DNA from: Methanosarcinaceae archaeon
Lineage (GTDB): Archaea > Halobacteriota > Methanosarcinia > Methanosarcinales > Methanosarcinaceae
Direction: 5' to 3'
DNA length: 5,475 bases
Assembly: GCA_030594665.1 (NCBI GenBank)
Contig: JAUVET010000125.1
Span: 1-5,475 of the forward strand
Every line of letters starts with the position of its first letter. The first letter of the stretch is position 1. Below are positions 1 to 5,346 of the stretch, piece after piece. Both the position numbers and the translations under genes were made by a program. Below the pieces are notes generated by a model. That model made no database searches. It was not told where the DNA came from and was given only the letters and a program-made list of their open reading frames with translations.

Positions 1-1662
1 CAGTTGCGCCCTGTGTATTTTCCGATTGTTCAGCCTGTGGTGATTCAAGAAAAGCATGTCCTTATTATCTGGGTTCCGGGTGGGACAACCAGCCCGTACA
101 AGGCTCCTATATCTCTTGGCGCAAAGAAGAACGGCGTTTCGAATGAATATGCGTATTACGTCAGGCGTTTTTCAAATACGGTTCGGGCAAAACATGAGGA
201 TGAAAAGGAATTGGTGTCAATGGCAGGAACGGTTCCTTTTGATGATAGGATCGATCAGAATTCAAGTATTACGGATTTGAACTTCACACTTATCAAGGCT
301 CATCTTGCGGAGATTGAAAGTGATCTTTTGTCTGAGGCAGACGAAATTCCATTTGTTGATCTTTGCAGAAGGATGAGTATTGTTGAAGGTCCCAACGAAT
401 TTGTCAGACCAAAGAATGTGGGTTTGTTGTTCTTTAATGATGCACCCCATAAGTTTTTCAGCCAGGCGCAGATCGATGTTGTTGAGTTTAAGGATGATGC
501 CGGAGATAGATTCGTTGAGAAAATATTCAAGGGCCCCCTGAGGCAACAGATTGTTTCTGCCCTTACCTATATCAATAACACTTTTTTGGTTGAGACGGTA
601 CAAAAGGTTCCCGACAGGGCAGAAGCCATCCGTTACTTCAATTATCCATATGTGGCTATTGAAGAGGCTCTTGTGAATGCAGTGTACCATAAAAGCTACG
701 AGATAGCTGAACCTGTAGAAGTCAGGATTGAGATAGACAGGATAGAGATTCTAAGTTTCCCGGGACCTCTACCTCCTCTTGATAAGGACAACCTGATGGA
801 AGAAATAGTCACATCAAGAAAATACCGTAATCGCAGAATTGGGGAGTTACTGAAAGAACTACATCTTACCGAGGGGCGAAATACCGGATTTAGGAAAATC
901 CGAAATGCCATGAAACACAACGGTTCACCCGAACCTATTTTCAAGACCGACGATGACAGGAGTTATTTCATAACGGTTTTACCAATTCATTCTGAGTCTC
1001 AAGTAAAAGAGTCAAGTGAAAGGCTTAGTCAGGGGCCTAGTCAGGGGCCTAGTCAAGGGCCTAGTCAGGGGCCTAGTCAAGGCCTAGTCGAGGCCAGAGT
1101 TGATAACACAGTAAGTTTGGATAAAATCCATGTTGAAATTTTATCGGAATGTGTTGGTGGCCCACTTTCACCCTCTGAAATTGCAGGACGTTTGGAATTA
1201 AAAGGAGGGACTGGCTATCTAAAAGGTGCTGCTGCAATGCTCAGGGAAAATAATCTCATCACATATACCATCCCAGAAGTACCTCTGAGCCGATTACAGA
1301 AATACCAGATCACAGAAGCAGGCCTTTCAATACTAAAACAATATATTCCATTTTTGTCCCATGATAAGGCCCAAGTCGTGGGCCATGATGAGGCCCATGA
1401 CGAGGCCCATGACGAGGCTCATGATGAATTGAATGAATCACAGATTAAAATCTTATCAGAATGTGCTTACAATCCACTTTCCATCAAAGAAATCATACAA
1501 CTTTTTGGACACACGACACGTTCTGGAAGCATCAAAAAGTCAATTTCTAAATTAATGGATAACAATTTGATTAACTATACTATTCCAGAAAAACCAAAAA
1601 GCAAATTACAGAAATACCAGATTACCGAAGCAGGGCTTTCAATATTAAAACAATATGCATGA
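1..1662 (+). CDS. AlbA_2/GHKL ATP-binding regulator-like protein with two C-terminal winged helices (5' partial)
   Basis: The frame is open from base 1 and the first residues are mid-domain, so the gene starts upstream; the TTG at base 4 is not taken as a start. Residues are numbered from base 4. Residues 1-70 are the end of an AlbA_2 (Schlafen-type, putative nucleic-acid-binding) domain, with the typical YYVRRFSNT segment at 51-59. Residues 205-327 resemble the RecG C-terminal/HATPase_c_4 ATP-binding domain: an N-box-like EEALVNAVYHKSY (220-232), SFPGPLPP (251-258), then RRIGELLKEL and a TEGRNTGFRKI segment. SQGP repeats (342-360) lead to winged helix 1 (about 374-447), and HDEA repeats (461-475) to winged helix 2 (about 479-551). 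Both helices end in KYQITEAGLSILKQY. Such proteins are usually annotated as transcriptional regulators or RecG-like helicases, but no helicase motor is present here. They often sit near type I restriction genes. The DNA target and ATPase activity are unproven. Confidence 0.88.
   Translation, partial: QLRPVYFPIVQPVVIQEKHVLIIWVPGGTTSPYKAPISLGAKKNGVSNEYAYYVRRFSNTVRAKHEDEKELVSMAGTVPFDDRIDQNSSITDLNFTLIKAHLAEIESDLLSEADEIPFVDLCRRMSIVEGPNEFVRPKNVGLLFFNDAPHKFFSQAQIDVVEFKDDAGDRFVEKIFKGPLRQQIVSALTYINNTFLVETVQKVPDRAEAIRYFNYPYVAIEEALVNAVYHKSYEIAEPVEVRIEIDRIEILSFPGPLPPLDKDNLMEEIVTSRKYRNRRIGELLKELHLTEGRNTGFRKIRNAMKHNGSPEPIFKTDDDRSYFITVLPIHSESQVKESSERLSQGPSQGPSQGPSQGPSQGLVEARVDNTVSLDKIHVEILSECVGGPLSPSEIAGRLELKGGTGYLKGAAAMLRENNLITYTIPEVPLSRLQKYQITEAGLSILKQYIPFLSHDKAQVVGHDEAHDEAHDEAHDELNESQIKILSECAYNPLSIKEIIQLFGHTTRSGSIKKSISKLMDNNLINYTIPEKPKSKLQKYQITEAGLSILKQYA
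1027..1080 (+). repeat. 12-bp in-frame tandem repeat encoding SQGP
   Basis: Four complete units of AGTCAGGGGCCT (one with a G-to-A change) start at 1027, 1039, 1051 and 1063. A shortened fifth unit starts at 1075. Each unit encodes Ser-Gln-Gly-Pro, giving a flexible linker between the ATPase domain and winged helix 1. The 12-bp period keeps the frame when copies are gained or lost, so length variation between strains is plausible. Confidence 0.95.
1368..1428 (+). repeat. 12-bp HDEA-encoding tandem repeat and adjoining GGCCCA/TGGGCC palindrome
   Basis: Units of CATGAYGAGGCY start at 1384, 1396 and 1408, with a partial unit at 1420. They encode His-Asp-Glu-Ala and form the acidic linker between the two winged helices. 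Just upstream, GGCCCA (1368-1373) and TGGGCC (1379-1384) form a perfect inverted repeat around a 5-base loop. GGCCCA recurs at 1392, so alternative hairpins are possible, which is a plausible route to slippage. This is inside coding sequence, and no terminator role is claimed. Confidence 0.9.
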
Positions 1663-1672
1663 GAAGGCGAGG

Positions 1673-1801
1673 ATGACAATTGAAAGCATGAAACCTTACC
1701 CTGCATACAAGGATAATACATATTTTATTACAACTTATTCCATATATGATGAAGCTAAACTGTTAGGGCAAAAAACGAGAGGGTACGCCACAAAAAGTTA
1801 G
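1673..1801 (+). pseudogene. 42-codon stub with an HsdS-like N-terminus
   Basis: This short frame starts at an ATG 10 bases after the stop of the upstream gene and ends at TAG 1799-1801. It opens with MTIESMKPYPAYKD. The KPYPAYKD string is, from memory of the family, typical of the N-terminus of type I restriction specificity subunits (HsdS), where it is followed by a Ser-Gly-Val/Trp-Leu-Gly stretch. Here the similarity stops after KD and the rest (NTYFITTYSI onward) is unrecognised. A small upstream GAGG abuts the ATG. My reading is the leftover start of an hsdS gene that was fused to other sequence or eroded. Eight residues of similarity is thin evidence. Confidence 0.35.
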
Positions 1802-1812
1802 ATATACATAAT

Positions 1813-1845
1813 TTTGTCCCATGTTTGTCCCATATTTGTCCCATG
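1813..1845 (+). repeat. Three 11-bp direct repeats, TTTGTCCCATR
   Basis: Units at 1813-1823, 1824-1834 and 1835-1845 are identical except for the last base of the middle one. The same motif occurs once in the intact gene (1353-1363, at the start of the linker before winged helix 2). A shorter TTTTGTCCCA is at 2248-2257. An 11-bp period does not preserve the reading frame, so this expansion fits sequence no longer under coding constraint. Confidence 0.9.
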
Positions 1846-1866
1846 ATGAGGCCAGAGTCGAATTGA

Positions 1867-1887
1867 ACAAATCACAAATCACAAATC
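1867..1887 (+). repeat. Three 7-bp tandem repeats, ACAAATC, at the frameshift in the broken cassette
   Basis: Perfect units lie at 1867-1873, 1874-1880 and 1881-1887, followed by a partial AC. The equivalent stretch in winged helix 2 (from TCACAG at 1438 to CTTA at 1455) is 7 bp shorter. One extra unit therefore accounts for the loss of frame. Confidence 0.88.
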
Positions 1888-2113
1888 ACGATCTTATCAG
1901 GATGTGTTCATAATTCAATGTCCACGAAAGAGATTGTACAACTATTAGGGCACTCGACACCTTCTGGAAGCATTAGAAAGGCACTTTCAGGATTATTGGA
2001 AAATAATCTTATCGCATATACCATTCCAGAAAAACCCAAGAGCCGATCACAGAAATACCAGATCACAGAAGCAGGGCTTTCAATATTAAAACAATATACA
2101 GGAGAGGGCGAGG

Positions 2114-2209
2114 ATGACAACTGAAATCGTTCACGATGTATTGAGCCTTTTCAATTATAAACATGAAATACAAAACGGTTTTCAAGTGGTATCGTTTTTG
2201 CAGATATGA
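2114..2209 (+). pseudogene. 31-codon stub after the third winged-helix copy
   Basis: ATG 2114 lies exactly 441 bp after ATG 1673 in the duplicated junction, and the first codons correspond (MTTE against MTIE). A GGAG at 2101-2104 provides a possible ribosome binding site. The frame then reads IVHDVLSLFNYKHEIQ and onward to TGA 2207-2209. I do not recognise it. Its value is mainly as evidence that the duplicated unit included the beginning of a downstream gene. It may not be expressed. Confidence 0.25.
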
Positions 2210-2321
2210 AATTTGCATGGTTGGGTTTGGAATTGCAGATCGGGTGATTTTGTCCCAGGGCCGAATGTTACCAAAAAATTGAAAACAAATCCCATTTGGA
2301 GATTCCTGCATCAATAACTGA

Positions 2322-2330
2322 TTTGTACTA
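2322..2330 (+). promoter_or_regulatory. Weak TATA-like element upstream of the Xaa-Pro peptidase gene
   Basis: TTTGTACTA is centred about 25 bases before ATG 2351, the distance expected for a leaderless archaeal transcript. No Shine-Dalgarno sequence precedes that ATG, which fits leaderless initiation. The match to the archaeal TATA consensus is poor, so this is a tentative call. Confidence 0.25.
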
Positions 2331-2350
2331 TTAACAACAAATTAAACTTC

Positions 2351-3526
2351 ATGGAACAACAAAAAATAACCATCGATATCACTCCCTCGATACTAATGAA
2401 TAAGGCAGATGCATTCCTGATGACCGGAGATTCGCATGATGCCGATATGTATTATGCAACAAGGTTCTTTGCATCCGATTCCTTCACATACCTGCAAACA
2501 AAAAATGCAAATGAGATTCTCTTTCTATCGGAAATGGAGCGCGGGCGTGCAGAAATGGAATCGCGTATATCCGACATACGCACAACAGATGAATATGACT
2601 TCAAATCAAAAGTGAAAGCAAGAGGCGACCCTGCACAGGGGTATGTAGATTGTCTTGCAGAACTGTTGCAAAAGGAAGGGATCAAGAAGATAGCAGTTCC
2701 ACGCCATTTTCCGCTGTTTACTGCGCAGACCCTCAAAGAAGAGGGTTTTACGGTCATGCCCATAAAAAGCCCATTACGTGAGATGCGGATGAAAAAGGAT
2801 GAGACTGAGATAGAACACATCACATCTGTTCAGGATGCATGCGAAACAGCAATGCAGTCTGCAATTGACCTGATAAAAAACGCCATTGTAACAGATGGTG
2901 TCCTGTATCACAATGGATACACCCTGACATCCGAACATATACGCGCACAGATCGAACATACGCTTCTTGACATGGGATGCGAGGCAGACAGCACGATTGT
3001 TGCCTGTGGTAAAAAGTCTGCAAATCCTCACTGGGAAGGCGAAGGTGCGATGCTGGAAAATGAGCCGATAGTCATCGATATTTTCCCACGAAGCAAAAAA
3101 AGAAGATACTATGCAGACATGAGCCGGACAGTTCTCAAAGGAAAACCATCCAGAGAACTGGCTGATATGTACATTGCAGTCATTGCAGCACAGGATGCAG
3201 CATTTTCACAGGTTAAGATCGGTGCCAGGTGCAGTGATATACACAATACGGTCTGCGATACATTTGAAAAAATGGGATACTATACCATTCGGAACAACTC
3301 GAAGGTCGGGTTCATACATTCCACCGGACATGGTGTCGGTCTTGACATACATGAACTTCCAAATGTGGGAGACAACGATTATGTTCTGGAGGAAGGCAAC
3401 GTCATCACGATCGAGCCGGGATTATATGATCCTGATATTGGTGGGATACGCATTGAGGACATGGTCGTTGTGACAAAAGACGGATACAACAACCTGACCA
3501 AATTCGAAAAAGAATTTGTAGTATAG
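2351..3526 (+). CDS. M24 family Xaa-Pro peptidase (aminopeptidase P/prolidase-like)
   Basis: A cytosolic metallopeptidase expected to cleave the bond before proline at the N-terminus of peptides. The 391 residues divide into a creatinase-like N-terminal domain (about 15-145) and a pita-bread catalytic domain (about 155-385). All five dinuclear-metal ligands are visible: D243 (VIDIFP), D256 (YADMSRT), H327 (STGHGVG), E355 (ITIEPG) and E369 (RIEDM). The flanking H323 and H334 (LDIHE) match the conserved catalytic histidines of aminopeptidase P. No signal peptide is present. ATG 2351 has no Shine-Dalgarno sequence; ATG 2396 (M16) is an alternative that would keep the whole first domain. The stop is TAG, with an in-frame TGA one codon later. 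The gene is 71 bp upstream of the methionine aminopeptidase gene, a paralogue in the same fold family. Aminopeptidase and dipeptidase activities cannot be told apart from sequence alone. Confidence 0.93.
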   Translation: MEQQKITIDITPSILMNKADAFLMTGDSHDADMYYATRFFASDSFTYLQTKNANEILFLSEMERGRAEMESRISDIRTTDEYDFKSKVKARGDPAQGYVDCLAELLQKEGIKKIAVPRHFPLFTAQTLKEEGFTVMPIKSPLREMRMKKDETEIEHITSVQDACETAMQSAIDLIKNAIVTDGVLYHNGYTLTSEHIRAQIEHTLLDMGCEADSTIVACGKKSANPHWEGEGAMLENEPIVIDIFPRSKKRRYYADMSRTVLKGKPSRELADMYIAVIAAQDAAFSQVKIGARCSDIHNTVCDTFEKMGYYTIRNNSKVGFIHSTGHGVGLDIHELPNVGDNDYVLEEGNVITIEPGLYDPDIGGIRIEDMVVVTKDGYNNLTKFEKEFVV

Positions 3527-3557
3527 GTTTGATACAATAATTCATAATCATTTTAGC

Positions 3558-3581
3558 AAATATGGTAGTAAATATGGTAGC
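3558..3581 (+). repeat. 12-bp tandem direct repeat AAATATGGTAGY before map
   Basis: Two head-to-tail copies at 3558-3569 and 3570-3581 differ only in the last base. They lie just upstream of the Shine-Dalgarno sequence of the methionine aminopeptidase gene. Each contains an AAATAT core that could act as a TATA-like element, or the pair could bind a regulator. No function is shown by sequence alone. Confidence 0.6.
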
Positions 3582-3587
3582 AACTAA

Positions 3588-3592
3588 GAGGT
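3588..3592 (+). promoter_or_regulatory. Shine-Dalgarno sequence of map
   Basis: GAGGT, complementary to the CCUCC-type end of archaeal 16S rRNA, lies 5 bases before ATG 3598. It fixes that start codon. The upstream peptidase and the downstream secreted-protein gene lack an equally good site. Confidence 0.75.
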
Positions 3593-3597
3593 AAGAC

Positions 3598-4488
3598 ATG
3601 ACAGATAAACTTCAGGAGATCGAAGAGATCATTGGAAAATATACAACAGCCGGAAAGATACTCTCACAGGTCAGGGAGGAAGCAAAAGACAAGATAAAGG
3701 TTGGTGCAAAACTTCTTGATGTTGCAGAGTTCGTTGAGCAAAGAAGTATTGAACTTGGCGGACAACCTGCATTCCCGTGCAATCTTTCACGCAACGAGGA
3801 GGCTGCACATGCAACTCCTTCTGCCGGTGATGAGACCGTATTTGGAAATGACATGGTTAAAATGGACCTTGGGGTCCATGTCGATGGCTACATTGCCGAT
3901 GCAGCACTGACCGTTGACCTGTCAGGCAATCCCGATATCGTGAAAGCCTCAGAAGATGCATTATATGCAGCGATCGACATTATCAAGAGCGGGATCGATA
4001 CAAAAGAGATAGGGGCAGTAATTGAAGATACGATCACAGGATATGGTCTTAAGCCGGTATCGAACCTTACAGGTCATGGGCTTGCCCAATATTTCACACA
4101 CACCCCGCCAAGTATTCCGAACAAGCACATTGAACATGGGGTTCTTCTCAGCGAAGGCGATATTATTGCGATAGAACCTTTTGCAACGGATGGAGCAGGC
4201 AAAGTGGCAGATGGTTCATGGGCAGAGATATATCATGTGGTCGGAAATAAACCGGTCCGTCTGCCTGCTGCAAGAAAACTCCTGAAACAAATGGAGCAGT
4301 ACAAAACACTGCCATTTGCAAAGAGGTGGCTTGAATCCGACAAACTTGATTTTTCGCTGGTACAACTTGAGAAAGTAGGCACGGTGGCGTCGTACCCTGT
4401 ATTAAAAGAAGTCGAAGGCGGGCTTGTGTCCCAGGCTGAACATACGGTCATTGTCACAGAGGACGGATGTGAGATATTCACTAAATGA
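3598..4488 (+). CDS. map: Methionine aminopeptidase, type II
   Basis: Removes the initiator methionine from nascent proteins whose second residue is small; a cytosolic dinuclear metalloenzyme (MEROPS M24A). At 296 residues it is essentially the length of the well-studied Pyrococcus enzyme. Metal ligands are D90 (KMDLG), D101 (IADAALT), H160 (LTGHGL), E193 (AIEPFAT) and E281 (QAEHTV). H71 (AAHATP) and H168 (YFTHTPP) match the catalytic histidines. The stretch from about 200 to 265, between the last two ligands, is the helical insertion that separates type II from type I enzymes. The start follows a good GAGGT site. The gene lies 71 bp after an Xaa-Pro peptidase gene, and its stop overlaps the next start in ATGA, suggesting co-translation with the secreted-protein gene. 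All key residues are present and nothing looks damaged. Confidence 0.97.
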   Translation: MTDKLQEIEEIIGKYTTAGKILSQVREEAKDKIKVGAKLLDVAEFVEQRSIELGGQPAFPCNLSRNEEAAHATPSAGDETVFGNDMVKMDLGVHVDGYIADAALTVDLSGNPDIVKASEDALYAAIDIIKSGIDTKEIGAVIEDTITGYGLKPVSNLTGHGLAQYFTHTPPSIPNKHIEHGVLLSEGDIIAIEPFATDGAGKVADGSWAEIYHVVGNKPVRLPAARKLLKQMEQYKTLPFAKRWLESDKLDFSLVQLEKVGTVASYPVLKEVEGGLVSQAEHTVIVTEDGCEIFTK

Positions 4489-5309
4489 CAAAGATCAATA
4501 AGAGATATATCATGAAACCCGTCTGCATTGTTTGTCTAATGGCAGTTGCAATTGTCTTATTGTCAACAACAGCGTGCGCGGATTTCAACTGGGAGAACAA
4601 TATCACGGTGAGTAACGATAGTATGACATGGGAATACACGGAACAGTATACCGATGACAATTTTGTGTTCTATAAGAGCTACATCGATACCGATATAGGA
4701 AATGATGATGGTTATGTCAGTGCATGGGAACTATTTAAAGTGGATTCAATAACAAGAGACACATTTTATAATTCGATTATAAACGACATGGATGTGAAGA
4801 TCAATAATTCTTCAACTGCTATACATTTGTCCGGGATCGATTCGTCCATTTCCGAAGATGTTCTTGGGAAAGTGTACGAACGCGGCGAAGCCACCAATTA
4901 CTACAAGGTCATGTATTCTTTTGACCGGTCACTGACAGAACTTGGGACAAACATCTGGTTCCTTGCCGAGCCTGAGACGAATGTGACGATCATATTTCCT
5001 GCGGGGATCGATATAACCTCCACAGAGGGGATCGAGAATACTACAACAACAGTTAACAACAGAACTGCAACGCTTATTGGTACAATTGGTTTTGAAGGGA
5101 AGATCACTATCGGTTATACCGAAAATGTGACATTGAAGATTTCTGCACCAGAACCGGATAGTAATGTGACATTGATGATACCTGCGCCAGAACCGGATAA
5201 TAATGTAACGTCAATATCGGATGCATTGGAGGAAACATCCGAACCCAGGGTGTTGTATGACCCAATTGATGAAATTCTCAAATGGTTTGGTTTCGGGCCA
5301 GAACGTTAA
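4485..5309 (+). CDS. Exported, sequon-rich hypothetical protein with an EF-hand-like loop
   Basis: I do not recognise a named family. The N-terminus is positively charged and followed by a hydrophobic segment (13-29) ending in Ala-Cys-Ala, which fits signal peptidase I cleavage before D33. A lipoprotein-type cut at C31 is less likely because the -3 residue is Thr. The 274-residue product carries ten N-X-S/T sequons (N39, N44, N107, N108, N166, N185, N192, N214, N227, N240), as in glycosylated archaeal surface proteins. DTDIGNDDGYVSAWE (68-82) resembles a calcium loop with an insertion. Two 13-residue repeats (214-239) contain APEPD. There is no C-terminal membrane anchor, so it may be released or held by partners. 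ATG 4485 overlaps the map stop by ATGA. ATG 4512 would give a more usual, shorter signal peptide. Neither has a strong ribosome binding site. Confidence 0.8.
   Translation: MTKINKRYIMKPVCIVCLMAVAIVLLSTTACADFNWENNITVSNDSMTWEYTEQYTDDNFVFYKSYIDTDIGNDDGYVSAWELFKVDSITRDTFYNSIINDMDVKINNSSTAIHLSGIDSSISEDVLGKVYERGEATNYYKVMYSFDRSLTELGTNIWFLAEPETNVTIIFPAGIDITSTEGIENTTTTVNNRTATLIGTIGFEGKITIGYTENVTLKISAPEPDSNVTLMIPAPEPDNNVTSISDALEETSEPRVLYDPIDEILKWFGFGPER
5124..5201 (+). repeat. Two 39-bp in-frame repeats in the exported protein gene
   Basis: Units at 5124-5162 and 5163-5201 encode NVTLKISAPEPDS and NVTLMIPAPEPDN. A third start, NVTSIS, begins at 5202. Each unit brings one N-glycosylation sequon and a proline/acid stretch, forming a stalk-like segment after the main domain. 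High nucleotide identity suggests a recent duplication. Confidence 0.9.
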
Positions 5310-5320
5310 TTTAAATTATA
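5310..5320 (+). promoter_or_regulatory. TATA-like element for the DUF1805 gene
   Basis: TTTAAATTATA directly follows the stop of the exported-protein gene and lies about 30 bases before ATG 5347, in a very AT-rich leader. It fits an archaeal TATA box with a very short 5' leader. Archaeal factor-B element bases upstream are not distinctive. It suggests that transcription of the last gene can start independently. Confidence 0.45.
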
Positions 5321-5346
5321 GTTAAATTAAAATAAAACTGAGAAAT

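Larger units (their letters stand above)
1813..2124 (+). pseudogene. Broken third copy of the linker plus winged-helix cassette
   Basis: From 1891 to 2124 the frame closely matches winged helix 2 of the upstream gene at a constant offset of 441 bp: ILSGCVHNSMSTKEIVQLLGH, then an IPEKPKSRSQKYQITEAG segment and LSILKQY. The open part from ATG 1918 encodes 68 residues. Upstream of 1891 the homology continues in another frame as DEARVELNKSQI (1845-1880), where the intact copy reads HDELNESQI. The frame is lost in a run of three ACAAATC units (1867-1887). No Shine-Dalgarno sequence precedes ATG 1918, and that ATG falls inside the domain rather than at its edge. I therefore read it as a decayed duplicate. 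A stand-alone small winged-helix protein cannot be excluded. Confidence 0.75.
1663..2350. other. Gene-poor, rearranged stretch between the regulator and the peptidase genes
   Basis: This 688-base gap contains the two short stubs, the broken winged-helix cassette and the 11-bp and 7-bp repeats described separately. From 2210 to 2350 there is only an unexplained open stretch (2210-2317) reading DFVPGPNVTKKLK toward its end, with no start codon and no family I know. No tRNA-like cloverleaf, insertion-sequence ends or CRISPR repeats were seen. The composition turns AT-rich just before the peptidase start. Confidence 0.7.

Noticed and set aside
262..690. Long reverse-strand open frames opposite the regulator gene
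   Set aside because: They mirror a clearly coding + strand with recognised domains, have no start signal and show no family resemblance.
1027..1110. CRISPR-like or phage-type direct repeat array
   Set aside because: The units are 12 bp with no spacers and are translated in frame, so this is a coding microsatellite.
1384..1428. Repeated Asp-Glu-Ala-His string suggesting a DEAH-box helicase
   Set aside because: It comes from a 12-bp low-complexity repeat in a linker. No Walker A or other helicase motifs are nearby.
1799..1846. Pyrrolysine readthrough of the TAG ending the 42-codon stub
   Set aside because: Readthrough would add only 14 unrecognised residues, running into the 11-bp repeats, before a TGA.
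1918..2124. Independent 68-residue winged-helix gene
   Set aside because: The ATG is internal to the domain, there is no ribosome binding site, and homology continues upstream in another frame. It is better explained as a pseudogene fragment.
2210..2317. Short open stretch ending PNVTKKLK and WRFLHQ as a gene remnant
   Set aside because: It has no start codon and no family that I recognise, so it is mentioned only as unexplained sequence.
5308..5335. Transcription terminator after the exported-protein gene
   Set aside because: The AT-rich palindrome has no T-tract on the + strand and is better read as a TATA-like promoter for the next gene.
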